Source: Chondrilla cf. caribensis
Taxonomy: Eukaryota; Porifera; Demospongiae; Chondrillida; Chondrillidae
Direction of reading: 5' to 3'
DNA length: 64,000 bases
Assembly: GCA_964020155.1 (NCBI GenBank)
Contig: OZ026555.1
Span: forward strand, 2,721,282-2,785,281
The first letter of the stretch is position 1; each line of letters starts with the position of its first letter. The notes under the pieces are model-generated. The model did no database searches and was not told the DNA's origin. It was given only the letters and a program-made list of their open reading frames with translations. This document shows, one piece after another, positions 1 to 11,814 of the stretch. Position numbers and translations under genes: made by a program.

Positions 1-2
1 AT

Positions 3-98
3 TTGAAAACTGACATCGAAGATAGATTAAAGCTCATTAATAGTAAGTTTGAAACTTTGGGCAATTTTACTCTGACAGATTTGATGAGTGTCGCATGA
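3..98 (+). CDS. Possible last exon of a plus-strand gene cut by the window edge
   Basis: An open frame runs from the first bases to a TGA at 96-98 and reads LKTDIEDRLKLINSKFETLG then more, about 31 residues of charged, helix-like sequence. A canonical AATAAA lies near 392 and could be its poly(A) signal. No start or splice acceptor is visible because the window begins here, and I do not recognise the family. It could equally be chance coding potential in AT-rich DNA. Confidence 0.25.
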   Translation: MKTDIEDRLKLINSKFETLGNFTLTDLMSVA

Positions 99-948
99 AT
101 AACAAAACTACCAGAATTAACAATAATTATTAACACATTAATTATTTCAACTACTCCGTACATTCCCATATAAATTTGCCTGTTGTATATATATTTAAGG
201 CATAGGCTTGTGTATAAATTTACAGAGGCTTTTAGGCAATACATGTTTTATATTGCAGATAGCTGCAATTATACTTGTGATTATACGCTGTGCAGGAAAG
301 TTTTCAGCACTGGGATTAAATGCTCAATCAGGATAACTGATTGATATTGTTCAGTATAAACATGTATCTAAAACATTACAGAGTAAAAAGCAATAAAATC
401 ATCATTGTTCAAAACTTATACTAAAACTAATTTATTGCGGGGGTGTTATTACTGATAATTTTTTCAGAAAATGCTTATTCTGCATGTGGAAACACTTATA
501 ATTGAAACAAAGCAACAAATGCTGCTGAATATGCTGAATTTGTACATTTTCAATACTTCCACAATAGTTTCATGCTGAAAAGGACCTGTGTACTTTCTAG
601 TCAATATAATAGCGACATCACCGTCTGAACAAGTTAAAACTGATACATAACAGCTAAATTCTACTTTTATATATTGTCTGTCACCACAGGATACTTTTGG
701 GTAAAGTTCATTCTTGATATCACAAAAAGTTCAATATAATACTCTACTAACGTACAAAATCATTTGTGCTTTTGTTACCAACATGCCAAAAATATTGTGA
801 ACTAATTTGAAAGGACAGTTTGTCAGTCGTTAGCAACAGTAATCCTCCCCTGGATCGCAAAGATCTTTGTACCATTGTATGGATGCTAAATCAAGCTTCA
901 TTGTTAAATCTACAATGGAAACATAGCGGCCATAAGTTTTTTGGAAGT
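99..948. other. Spacer without a supported gene
   Basis: This is AT-rich DNA outside the duplicated block. A minus-strand open stretch at 838-963 ends in DPGEDYCC, but its phase does not fit the exon at 1,069-1,202, so I do not call it. Nothing else is recognised. Confidence 0.4.
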
Positions 949-3900
949 TTATGGTTGGGTGCACTGAACACACATTAATTTTAATCATCACTGCTAAGCT
1001 ACTGTAAAGTTGCAACACAGACATAATACATTGTTATGATACATGCTGAGAACATAATTCTGACTCACCATCCCATCTATGATCAATTTTTTCAAGTCAC
1101 ATTTCAATAGAACATCAGTTACAATGTAAACTGGTACATGACCAAGCCTGGCACAAGTGATACTGCTGTTTGGTGGCAACGTTTCGGAGAATAACTTCCA
1201 ATCTATGGCAAAGAACCCAATTGTAAATACAGTAGTATTGAAAAATCACAACTTGGTTTACGTGCAATACTCTTGGTTGGGAAATACACATACAGACATG
1301 TAAATCTGGAAATGATTCAAGTATTAACAAAGAGACTTACAGGTATTCAGGGGAGTTAATTTTGTTTTTAAGGTGGTGGGTGGTTTACCGCCTACTCGAA
1401 AGTCAGCGACTTTTAATAAGCCTTATCTTTTGGTCACAGAAGGTGTTCATAAACATGTTATAATTATACTTCTTATATCCATTGAATTTTAATGTTTAGG
1501 AGTGTTTAGAAGCAAAAGAAGTCAATGGTGCCTCTTTTCATTTAGACTCGTTTTGCACGTTTCTCGTAAGTTATGAACATTACACATGTCTGATACACAC
1601 TAGTACGAAACTATAACCTAACATTCCATGCCATTACATTACTTACATTATATTACAAGTTCTATTACTTTTTGTTTTCTGGAAATACACAATTGCCATC
1701 TATTTTAAAATCAACGCAGTCATCCAACCTTTCTGTTTGTGCGCTTGTAATTTTACCAATCAAATTTGTAACGTACGATCATTGTTCAGACTTGGTTACG
1801 GGCTATGATGACAAAATTTAACGGATATCCCATATTTTGAATTAATAAACTGTCAAAACATATAAAATTCATGTTCCTACTAGGTGCCTGTACAGTCACA
1901 TTATATTCATTAATGGTAATGAGATTCATACATTCCACTGCAAATGGCCCCTGACCCGCCGCCTTAAAAAAAATAGTGGTGATATCATAGTGGTGGTGTA
2001 GCATTATTGTGGTGAACCACAACAGTGCTAAATGCACACAACGAAAAATCCTTCTTTGGGAAATAGAAATTCCAATTTACCAATAGCGGATCCCCAAATA
2101 TGCATGGTATGAACAATAGTATATATCACCTGACAAGATATTTTCAATGGCACATACTCTCAACTGTAATCTCATGTCAATTTGAAAAGATATGTGCAAA
2201 AAGTTTCAAACCCTTACTGCAATATACCTTGTTGGTGAAGCTGAGAAAATGACAATGAATCCACAGAATTGGATGCATGAAGGGACCTCATCATGTCCAT
2301 CAGTGGTTCTCCAATCTTCAGGAGAGGCTTTGGCCCAGTGAATTTCATGCCTTTCACAGTGGGATGGTGTTTAATACAATAGTTCAATACTGTTACTTCA
2401 TAGCTTGATCTCGTGGCAATGGAAATGAGGCCATTGGGGAATATCTCAGGGAGGACTTTGGCAGCTACGTCTGGATTATCGGCCTCAAACAGGGAGATCA
2501 TCAGGAGCATCTTATGATCTTCCTCCCCAATCTTCTTCTGGCACATCTCTTGGAGGGTGCTTGTCTCGAGTTTCTTCAGCGAGGTGATTCCGGCATAATA
2601 CTTCCAGATTTCACCCATTTCCACACGTCCTAGATGCTCCTCCCATAGTGAAGCATGCTCCTTATCTGGTAGTGTGCCGATATGCACTGCAGCAAGCATC
2701 TCCTGGATGCTTTTGTGCAAGTAGTGGTAAAGGCGAATGCTACCACACTCGCGCAGTGAATCAACAACTTCAACAAAAAGCAGTCCGTATATACTGCCAC
2801 GCTTCTCGTAGTGGATCAGATTGCTAACGTCACGTTCAGTTAAAAGTAGGCGCTGTTCTGTGCTGCAACATTCAAATGCCTTCTGGCAGAGTTCGTAAAA
2901 GCCTGGGAAGTCCACTTCTGAAACAGTCAAAAGATTGTTTATGGAAATCTTTTGGCCCTCTTTACTGTTGATGAGTATGGCAATGATGTATTCCTGGTAT
3001 ATACCAGTTTGGGTCTCCGGGATACCACGATCTCCTCGCAAATAGTGAACTTTACAAACGATTTCGAGAACAATTGGAATGCGACACATTCCACAAACGT
3101 AAGGGAGCTGAAGTAGCTTCTCCTTCAGCTTCTGAGCAATTATCGTTGATTGTTCACTGACAGACAACTTCTCAAAATATTTATCAATATATTCCTCAAT
3201 GTGTTCTTTTGTGAACCCTAGGATTTCAACATGGCGATGGGGATTGTCCACCAAAGTAAAAAGTTCCCTACAGGTGACAGGTTGGGTTGTGATCACAACA
3301 TCACACTTGCTCAGGTACAGAGTGGGGTCATGTGTTGAAAGAAGTTTCTGAAGGAAACGGCACGACCTCAGGGATTCTTCTAGCTCATCGTAGCCATCCA
3401 AAATGAACATCACGTTTCTTCCATGACTTTGGTCGAGAGCATCACAAACATTATATCTATCGATAGATTTTGCAGTATATTTCACAAAAAGGTGCTTCAG
3501 GTCAAGTTCTTCGTCTTCTTTCATTCTGAAGATGAGTTCTCTTAGTTCAACAAGTACTACCATCTGGTAGTTGTTTGGTAGTGTCTGTGAGGATAGATCC
3601 TTGCAAAGTTGTCTTGTGAGGGTGCTCTTTCCACACCCGGGTGCTCCACTGATCACAATTCTACGTCCAGTGGACGGTTCGTCATCTCCAAAATCAAGAA
3701 ATTCTTCATATTTTATTGATCCTGATTTGCTATGCACAGCATCAATGCCTTGCATAGTGGCTTGAAGAAAGTCACTGATTTGCATCTTGTTCTTCAAAAT
3801 TCTCTGTCCTCTGTCAATGACTGCCAGCTCTATATATTCCAGTTTAGGACGGTCAATCTTGGCAGGTACAGGAGGGAGCCTAGCATAGTACTGCTTGAGA

Positions 3901-5234
3901 TGAGAGAACCATTTTTGGTAGATCTAGAAACAAGATTGGATAATTTACAGTATATTAGCATGTTACGAGGATCTATACTGTATATCAGTAAAGTATGAAA
4001 TTCAAAGTAATTGCCACAAAAAGTGAAAACAAAACACTGCACACTGTGAAATACAACTGGACTGATTTGACTGATGAATGATGTGCATTGAAAAAGAAAC
4101 CCAAAAAGTACCCAACCATTGTGCTATTAAGTACATGGGAATGAACTAATGAGACAGCTATGGACAGGAAGCCATGGTGGGGCATTAGTCAGCCTCACTA
4201 AGCTGATTGGCTATTACAAAGTGTTCCTCAAATATGTCCTATGTATTAGATGTTACATCCACTGGCAGCAATTCATTCCTGGCCATGTGTGAGGATATAC
4301 GTAGTTAATAAAAAAATTTAAATCCATGCACTTGCAATACTGGATGTCCAACATCACATTCATAGTTGTGATAATCTCCATACATTGGAATAATATTAAT
4401 ACGGGGACTATCCCTTGGCTGGATTCTATTATCAATAAATTACAATGCTGAGGAACAGAAGAGCAGAAATTAACTGAGCATGCAAGCTAGGTGCAGATAG
4501 ACTCACCAAAGAAACAGCTTCATCAGACAATTCGACTTTATGTATGACTACGGCATGTTGCTGCAAGTCTCTTTGATCCTGCAATAACATGATAAAGTAG
4601 ACAGACAGTGAAGTATGCATTGGAAATAGTGGTCCATGTGTGCATAGGACAACTATAAATATCAGATGTCTGTGTATGTAGGTATTGGTCTAGCTTGGAA
4701 AACCATGTCATTCAATTGAGAACTGTACAGTACATGTTTAGTAAAAATGAAACTAAATGAAAAATACATTTAAAATGGTAGAAAAAGAGAATTACACACA
4801 CTCATCCTCATCCTTTATACAGTAGCATAATGATGTGACTTATGTATGTTGTATTAAACAAAACTTTCATCACAGAAAAAATACTTTTATTTTGTATGTT
4901 GCAATTGCCTTACACACGACTACAATTACTACAATAAGTCCCATCAAATGCTCCAACAGTAACCACTCATAATAATAGATGCACACACAGACAGTCTCAC
5001 ACATTCAAGTAAATATTACCTGAGCAGTGACAAAAGATTGTAGCTGGTGCTCAAGTCTCTCTGCCACATCCTTATGACTATGATAGCTGTCAGCTGTGTT
5101 TATAAAGAAGCAGAACAAAGTGGTAATAATTTATACTTTATGACATAGTTGCAATATAAAGTGTGATATTCTATTGGGAATGTGTGCATTGTATGTGCAA
5201 TTATTATACTAACAGCCAATAAGCACTCACACAT
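949..5234 (-). CDS. NACHT-domain NLR-like receptor, block A copy, 3' truncated
   Basis: Probable cytosolic innate-immune STAND NTPase. The phase-consistent coding exons on the minus strand are 5234-5231 (start ATG), 5093-5020, 4578-4507, 3923-2228 and 1202-1069. Together they give 1,980 nt (660 codons), all with GT/AG borders. The ATG is chosen because a TGA lies in frame just upstream across the preceding junction, so that part of the exon is leader. The N-terminus is a helical linker (DVAERLEHQLQSFVTAQ), followed by NACHT and a winged-helix-like region. After 1069 the model is uncertain. The simplest end is a 15-nt exon 963-949 (CTQP, stop). The block B sister continues into a long series of further exons that are absent here because homology stops near 983, so this copy lacks the putative ligand-sensing part. 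The family assignment is strong; the 3' end is weak. Confidence 0.7.
1069..1202 (-). CDS. Post-NACHT exon of the block A NLR
   Basis: A 134-nt exon, acceptor ccatag|AT and donor GATG|GTGAGT, encoding WKLFSETLPPNSSITCARLG and on to DLKKLIIDGM. The two-base start completes the single G left by the NACHT exon, so the frame is kept. The block B counterpart at 45876-46009 has the same length and nearly identical sequence. Reading on through the donor gives a short intronic extension that should not be mistaken for a gene. Confidence 0.75.
2228..3923 (-). CDS. NACHT exon of the block A NLR
   Basis: A single 1,696-nt exon with acceptor ctag|ATC at 3923 and donor AAG|GTATAT at 2228. NACHT NTPase motifs are visible: Walker A GAPGCGKST near model residue 143, Walker B FILDGYDEL, sensor-1-like DVVITTQPVTCREL, the NACHT-typical HVEILGFTKEHIEEYI, and CRIPIVLEIVCKVHYL followed by PETQTGIYQEY. 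The C-terminal part (LYHYLHKSIQEMLAAVHI) matches the winged-helix and NACHT-associated region of animal NLRs. The reading frame is intact. It is close to the block B copy at 46442-48119 but 18 nt longer, with most differences between Walker A and the first helices. The 527-residue open stretch inside it is part of this longer exon and not a separate protein. Confidence 0.93.
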
Positions 5235-5311
5235 TATTCTCTGTATCTCAGTGATCCACCCAGGTGACCATAGGAGAATACAGCAGTGGAGCTTCTCAGG
5301 TGAATACCAAT
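5231..5311 (-). CDS. Start-codon exon of the block A NLR, with leader uORF
   Basis: An 81-nt exon with acceptor tgtgtag|ATTGG and donor ATGT|GTGAGT. Its last four bases are ATG plus T, which join the next exon to read MSDSYHSHKD. Just upstream, in another frame, is a complete 7-codon uORF (MVTWVDH, stop) at 5271-5248, present unchanged in block B. Start choice is an inference from the in-frame TGA formed across the upstream exon junction. Confidence 0.5.
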
Positions 5312-6890
5312 CTACACATGTGGAGAAGTTAGTATGGACATGGAGAAATTAATATTATGTATATTTATGTGTGTAATAACGATATCAATATTACATTAAA
5401 CAACAACAACGTATATCAACAATTATAGTACACTACACATATAATACAGAAGAATTGAGGAAGGAAGAACACATTACAATAATAATAACAAATATTATAA
5501 TAATAATAAGGAATAATGACATTGTGGAAGTAATAGTATAATGGCAGACAGTACTAGTATAGTTTGAATAAATTGATTAAAAAATTAGATTACTAATTTA
5601 GATTATAATGAAACAAAAAGGAACACATAGAATGAAAATTAACACAGTACATAAAATATAACAATAATAAATAATAAGACATAACAATTGACTGATACAT
5701 GTTGGATGATTACCAATAAAGATTATCATCAATAAACAAATAACAATTAGCAAATTATTAAGCAAGCGAACAATAGATTAATAAATAGATATAAGCAATA
5801 GGATTGGCAGTTACTGTAAATGTGTGACAAAATTGATAAACATTTTATACCAATGTTATATTCGAAAATTGCATGAGCAATTTGATTCATAATTTTTAAT
5901 GTCAGTAGTAGTAAATAATTATAAAAAAATTGAATTGAATTTATAAGCAATAAGATAAAATTAGTGCAAGCAGGCAAAATCTTACAACGCATTTATATTC
6001 ACACTAGTTGAATTAATTTACTTTAATTTACTTATTATATTCATTTATAAATATATTATGAATCCAATTATAGATTCCAATGGTTTTAATAAAAATTATT
6101 TTTCTTATATATTCATTTCTTTGCAGAAATAATCACAAATTACACTGAATTATGACTCCATACAATTAATAGAATGCTACAGAAATTTCAAATTTAAAAA
6201 CAATAAATAATTGATATTCAACTAGTGTATGTTAATTTATATTAATTTTGTTACATGCGATGAAGTAATAAACTAGCAATCATACAATTGTTAAATTAAA
6301 AATATAAAAGACAATGAGCAGCTTGCCTTTATCCAATTTTACCCTGCTCCATTTATTACCCATGCAATCATCTTACATTATTGTATATGTATAGTACATT
6401 ATATACTATATACTGATAGTCTCTTCATAAACATGCATAGATCTTATTGTATCAAATTGTTTGCTCTACTTTCTGAATATTATTGATTAAATATAATAAT
6501 ATATAGTGATGTATATCAAATATAATATTATTATACCTACAGTAATGAATGTAAAACTATAAAAATATAAAAACAGTAATTTATTCATCACTCTATCATA
6601 TTTGGTAATAGCACACTGTCATGCTCTCACATGGGTGTGGTATTCTTTCAATGATTTACACGGAACCTCCATAATCCAGCAAATTCACGTCATCTATAAT
6701 CTGATCACATTCTGACACATCTTAAACTCTACAGATTGCACTATGAAAACCTCTATAATCTGACGTTTCGTGTATTTTGACATGTAATAGTTGTCCCAAG
6801 TGAATGTCGGATAATCAAGGTTCCAGTGTGTCTGTTAAATTATTATTTTCTATAGTATAATAATCCGTACATCCATGCACGCAATCTCAC
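5312..6890. other. Large AT-rich intron of the block A NLR leader
   Basis: Very AT-rich sequence with no supported exon. At 6,660-6,833 there is a decayed pogo/Tigger-like repeat whose right end, read on the minus strand, begins TGGAACCTTGATTATCCGAC. The same repeat is at about 52,757-52,908 in block B, so it was inserted before the duplication. Confidence 0.5.
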
Positions 6891-7340
6891 CTCAAATTCA
6901 ATACTAAGGGTAAGGAAACGACGATTAGCTTCTAGCGTTAAGACCCGGAGACTATACGCTTTCAAAGCAAATCCAGGGAAGAACCCTAAATCTTGACTAT
7001 TCCTCTTCAAGGAACTGTAAAGTAAAAAAAAATAATTAATAAATATATCGATATTATGTTAGTATAGCTAGATAGAGAGAAAACTATAAACAAATTTTAC
7101 AATTATAGCTAGCTAGCTACCTTTGACCGAGTGTTTCTTCCTTGTGTATGACTATTGTCAAAAAAACAAATTTCCACTCTGTAGTAATCAATCAAAACGT
7201 TCCTCGAACGAAATGTGTTGCTATGGTGCCTTGTACTCGACGTCCAATTCCTAGCCTCAACTATGCCTCGACCTGAATACCACAAGCCTGCCAGGGGAGC
7301 GAGGGAGCGAGAGACGATCGAGGGGCGGGTCCGATCCAAT
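6891..7340 (-). promoter_or_regulatory. Leader exons and GC-rich 5' end of the block A NLR
   Basis: Two probable noncoding leader exons: about 7340-7121 (donor AAAG|GTAGCT) and 7014-6891 (acceptor tttacag, donor GAG|GTGAGA). Both are conserved in block B (about 53,430-53,212 and 53,103-52,970), including splice sites, while the frame is not maintained in block B, as expected of 5' UTR. The first exon is locally GC-rich in an AT-rich region, and plus-strand exons start about 100 bp to the right, so the stretch 7,340-7,440 may be a bidirectional promoter. Confidence 0.4.
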
Positions 7341-7442
7341 GACTTGATCCCTAGAATTATTATTGGTCATCAAACCTAATGGCGGGCATTCGACATGATT
7401 GATCGCTGGGGAGAAATAATCGGGAAAGAATTTTTTTCATCA

Positions 7443-8890
7443 ATGGAGTTCGGGACTAAATTCTTCATCTTTTGCATCAGTAGCGTTGATACCCGTTGCT
7501 CTGTACTTGTCGTTCCACCTGGTAGTGCCTGTAAATGAAGTTCCGTCATCATCTACCTATGGTCTGTTGAATCGGGTTCTAACTCTGTCTCCTAATGTTG
7601 ACATGTGCACCACTGCAGTGTGTGTCGAGTTGGCAGCAGAAATACCTAGCTCAATGCTAACGTAGAATAGATTATCTATGGTTGTATCTATCGACAAAAC
7701 AAAATCCCCTTGTGACGATTTGTTGTGGCATACCATCTGAAAACCTGTTGCTGTCCAATTGCACCAAATGAACAAGAAGCAGTGGACCAGTAGGAACAGC
7801 TATCCCACAGGGAGACCTACCTCCTGGTTACAACAACATGACCATTGCCAACATCTCTAGTTTCCCCATGCCTTCTGATGTGAGTTGTTCAGTGTAAGTA
7901 CATGACAAGGTGTAACATGTGTTGTCTCACTACCACAGTGTGCAGACAGTGTGTACATTCAACACATCACCAGTGCAAGATACATGTAATGTGTATGTTT
8001 ATATCCAATGAGTGTGTGATGTGCACATGTTGTCATCATGTACTGAATGTTTAACATAAACACCATGTTATGTATACAGTCTGAGTTAGGGGGACCTGAA
8101 ACACATCACACATTGTTCCGATTGTTGAATGAAATAATAAACATTGACGTTGGTGGTGTGGGATACCATGATTGGAACAAATACTCCCAAAAGCTGTGCA
8201 TATTCCATCTGTGACCACTGAAAGATCTTCAGATCCCAAAGATTCATGATTCCAGATAAATTTAAATACACATGTATATTAATACATGTGTGTATACTAT
8301 ATACACACTATATTATGTATTAATGTATAAATACCTTACAACAATTGGTATGGTAGTACCTCTTATTTCCATGTGCGTGTATTGTGCCCTATGACATATA
8401 TGTATATAATGTTAGCACGTACATAGACATGGCAGATCTTCATGATAATAACTGTATCCACATGTAAATATGTACATGTTCCCAAATCACACCACATTTC
8501 AGATATACGTACACCTTGATGTACCTGGGTCTATTGTAGTTTGACTGGCTGAGGTGTTTCCAAACCTTCTTCAACTCTGTTGGTCTTGGTGCCAACATCA
8601 CCAGTGAGACTGTGGTCATTGTGAGCTCTCCAGAGTATTTCCAATGTATTTTATGTTCCACAGCCAAAACTGTGTGAGGGACTACTGTAGGTTTCTGTTG
8701 CAGTGTAGACAGCACACCTACCGATCATGTATGTACCACACCACATGAATATCATTACAATGTCACTGAATGTCTCCCTGTTTGTACCACAGTCACAATA
8801 ACTGTGGACTGTAATGGAACCACTACAATGGGACTAGAATGTTATTCTCAGCAACTGTCAAGTTTGTCTAGTTCCTGAGCCTTTAAATTT
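7443..8890 (+). pseudogene. Fragments of an extracellular-type protein, block A
   Basis: Plus-strand coding-like pieces conserved in block B. An ATG at 7444 begins MEFG; one copy has a 1-bp indel relative to the other just after it. Further pieces read CTTAVCVELAAEIPSSMLT, IPQGDLPPGYNNMTIANISS, GANITSETVVIVSSPEYFQC and HVCTTPHEYHYNVTECLPVC. They are rich in Cys and N-glycosylation-like NxS/T sites, which suggests a secreted or membrane protein. In-frame stops interrupt it here; one of them is CGA in block B, and block B has its own stops. The family is not recognised. It may be the eroded 5' half of the same relic gene set as the M13 fragment. An antisense open frame at 8440-8715 is its shadow. 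Confidence 0.3.
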
Positions 8891-10364
8891 ATATCCATAA
8901 TTCTTACCAAGTCCGTACAATAATGTAAGGAATACAATTTGCTATGCCATCCATCTAGGAGCACAGCACTTACCACCTAAACCCAGAGCAGTTCCTTTTG
9001 TGTTTCCTCTGAGCAATAGGCTATACAAAAACAACATAGAATCCTTGTGTTCAATTCCTCCATCAGCAGAATCCATTCAAGATTGTGGTTACCTGTTCAC
9101 TAATTGGTACATATCCCTTTGCATTTTTCACCACAAACCCCTCAAATGTCCACCAGACTCTTTGCTTCCTTCTAAATTGGGTCTCACTCCACAAGACTAA
9201 ACTGGTGTTTGAATATCTATGTATGTATTAGTGTAATTTTCACATGAACGTAGCTTGTTGATACCTGCTAAATACAGATCCTATCTACCCTTTGTGTCTT
9301 GTTCACCATGTAGTGTTGTTGAGAACTACGTCAAGTGGCAGCTTGCTCTTCCTTACATCCCATTGTTGAGTACCCCCTTCCGGTGTCTGGCTGATGCATT
9401 TTATGAGGACATTGGTGGGGAAGGGGGCTCCCCAGACTGTGTTTCTGTTACTCAGAACGGCCTGCAGTTTGTTGTGTCTAGACTCTACACTGCAAAGGAT
9501 GTCATCCCAAACACAAGAGATGAGGTTTGTGCAGGAATTGTGAGGAGTGTAAATTTGAGCATACATACATCTAGTTGAATACAATGTGATTATAATAGTG
9601 TGAATGTACATATGTATGCACCTGACAGTAAACTCGTATAATATTTGGTTGATTTTGTGGCAATGTGTGTATACCTGGTTGTATACATGTGTAAATGTAT
9701 ATAGTACAGTCAGACCTCTTTTCATACAATGACAGTCTCTTTAATACTTATCCATACACTGTATTGTACACATCCGTACACTGTATTGTTCACATCTGTA
9801 CAATGAAAATAACTACGTACATACTGTATGTATGTATGTGCATTTATATGTGTACATATCTACGAATGAAAACATTATACACTGATAATGTCACTGTACA
9901 TGGATGTATACTACAATGTTGCAGGAGTTTACAATATGCATGTGTACAGTACATGTGTGTTCATTTCTGAATGTGTGTACATATTTACATACATTTGTAC
10001 TTGTGTACAGTCGTGTACATATTGTGTTTGTACATGTGCATGGGCAGTACTGTATTGTACATACAATATATATAATATGTATGTATGGTATGCGTAGATA
10101 CTCACTGTACATGCATACATATGTGGAGATCAAAATGTGTGCATTGGGGTAAAGGTCCTTTACTAGACACTGTACATACATATTTTCTGTATGCGTACAT
10201 TATATTAATGTATTAAATGTCAATATGAACATATGCACAACTCTATGTGTATATGAGTATATGTCCATACATGCAGTATGTATGGAGTTGTCCTTCTCTC
10301 AACTCACTCATGGCTCTTTTATGATACTTTAGTCTTGTGCAGTTGAGTGTTACAGTGATCCTAG

Positions 10365-10430
10365 TACATAGACCAGTGGTCCACAGACTTCATCACAGAA
10401 GTGTTGGAGATGATAGAGGATCCTCCATCT
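10365..10430 (+). pseudogene. Partial copy of the SPIN90-like exon
   Basis: The flank and exon start of 13282-13350 are repeated here, from the poly-pyrimidine region through the bases encoding DFITEVLEMIEDPPS, then the match ends abruptly. It has an acceptor but no exon end. It belongs to a local duplication of about 270 bp that is not found in block B. Confidence 0.5.
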
Positions 10431-10831
10431 ATGCTATGTACTTTTCACTCATGTGTCACCGGCTGTGTCATGCATATATGTATGTGCGGATGTACACCTG
10501 TTGTCATTTATGTGTATGTGTGTTCGCAGTACTTATGTTTTTCAGTGGTACTTACATGCTCCTAGCAACAGAGGGGGAGGTATCTGCGTTTTGTCATATC
10601 ACTAACAGTGGACATTCCTCCTGGGTTGATAGCTCAGGCATTGTTCTTGTAGTTGTGTTCCACCAATCCTAGAATCTACACAATACTTGTAGAAGCCGTA
10701 CTCCCCACTCCCAGCATCCCCTCCATCACACCTATGCTTTTTACGGGGTTTCTTGGCATTCGAGCTCTTCCAGATAAACACATTCCACCTTGTGTGTATA
10801 ATATGTGCACTTCTTATTGATTTTTAGCCAG

Positions 10832-10984
10832 GATTTCATCACACATCTGGCTGATGCATTTTATGAGGACTTTGGTGGGGAAGGGGGTTCCCCAGACTGT
10901 GTTTCTGTTACTCAGAACGGCCTGCCGTTTGTTGTGTCTAGACTCTACACTGCAAAGTATGTCATCCCAAACACAAGAGATGAG
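10832..10984 (+). repeat. Duplicate of the M13 fragment exon
   Basis: From the residues LADAFYED onward this repeats exon 9314-9524 almost exactly, ending at the same donor (GATGAG|GTTTGT). Its 5' end is different (acceptor agccag|GATTTCATC), so only the 3' two thirds of the exon was copied. It could act as a mutually exclusive exon or simply be a failed duplication. No counterpart exists in block B. Confidence 0.55.
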
Positions 10985-11177
10985 GTTTGTGCAGGAATTG
11001 TGGGCAGTGTAAATTTGAGCATACGTACGTCTAGTTGAATATATGTGTGAACGTATGTACGTACCTGTGTAGTGTTTGTATTATGTGACAGTAAACGTGT
11101 ATAATATTTGGTTGATTGTGTAGTAATGTGTGTATAATTGGGTGTGTACATGTGCATATGTTTGCAAATGTAGATAG

Positions 11178-11344
11178 TACAGTCAAACCTCTTGGCTATA
11201 GCATTTTACAAGGACAGTCTCTTTATAACAATGTCTTGTAGACACAGATGTACGTATCAACGCAGAGAGTATTTGCATTGAACTGACTATAACCCCAAGT
11301 AAAATGAGGAACCGAGGGTGATGTTGTGAAGAGGTTTGACTGTA
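11178..11344. mobile_element. pogo-like MITE, about 167 bp
   Basis: Terminal inverted repeats: the left end reads ACAGTCAAACCTCTTGGC and the right end AAGAGGTTTGACTGT, flanked by TA. It has no coding capacity. A second copy of the family is at 11635-11814, and both are shared with block B (56655-56821 and 57129-57306), so they predate the duplication. Confidence 0.6.
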
Positions 11345-11634
11345 TGATGTATATATCAATATGCATATCCACATGTGTCTTTCATGCAGTACAGGTGAAT
11401 GAGACCATCGATAATATCTTGACAGCTTTCAATGCCAGGATTCAGGCTAAGGATTGGCTAGATGATGTCACCAAACAGCTATGTGAACAGAAGGTTAGTG
11501 TAGAGGGTTGTGTTCTGTCATGCCCAAACTGCCAGAGGACCAGGAATTAGAAAAAGAACTTTATTAGTATAATGCTTGTAAGGAACATTTCTCTCATGTG
11601 GCGGTAGTCGTCGTAGTAGTGCACAGGAGTGAAG

Positions 11635-11814
11635 TACAGTCAAACCTCTGTATAGCAGCACTTTTCACAAGGACAGTCTCTTCATAGCAACATGTCTTGT
11701 GAGCACAGATGTATCCACACACACAGTGATTGTATTGGTTACAACAGCAAACTGGATATAATGACAGGGAAAGTGAGGAACCAAGGGTGATGTTGTGAAG
11801 GGGTCTGACTTTAC
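11635..11814. mobile_element. pogo-like MITE, second copy
   Basis: The left end reads TACAGTCAAACCTCTGTA and the right end GGGGTCTGACTTTA. The internal sequence is related to the copy at 11178-11344 (aaggacagtctcttcata, gaggaaccaagggtgatgtt). Confidence 0.55.

Larger units (their letters stand above)
9314..11493 (+). pseudogene. M13 (neprilysin/ECE-like) peptidase fragment, block A
   Basis: Two exons match the middle of M13 zinc metallopeptidases, type II membrane or secreted enzymes that cleave small peptides. Exon 9314-9524 reads ENYVKWQLALPYIPLLST and later QNGLQFVVSRLYTAKDVIP, matching the family pattern N-Y-x-x-W followed by N-x-L-G-F-A-L-G-x-x-F/Y. Exon 11395-11493 (33 codons, acceptor tacag, donor AAG|GTTAGT) reads NETIDNILTAFNARIQAKDW then LDDVTKQ, matching the family I-x-x-x-F-x-x-x-L-x-x-x-x-W-M-D-x-x-T-K. 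Phases join. The zinc site HExxH and the whole catalytic half are absent; the next acceptor (about 11,868) leads to a short unrelated tail (EVCIELHVTGG) and a stop. The first exon is partly duplicated at 10832-10984. I treat it as a truncated relic. Confidence 0.5.

Noticed and set aside
830..1024. Last exon of the block A NLR reading VSIVDLTMKLDLASIQWYKD
   Set aside because: Every nearby acceptor puts it two bases out of phase with the donor at 1069, and it has no block B counterpart.
8440..8715. A 91-codon minus-strand frame conserved in both blocks
   Set aside because: Both blocks share ancestry, and the opposite strand reads more like protein; no splice or start context favours the minus strand.
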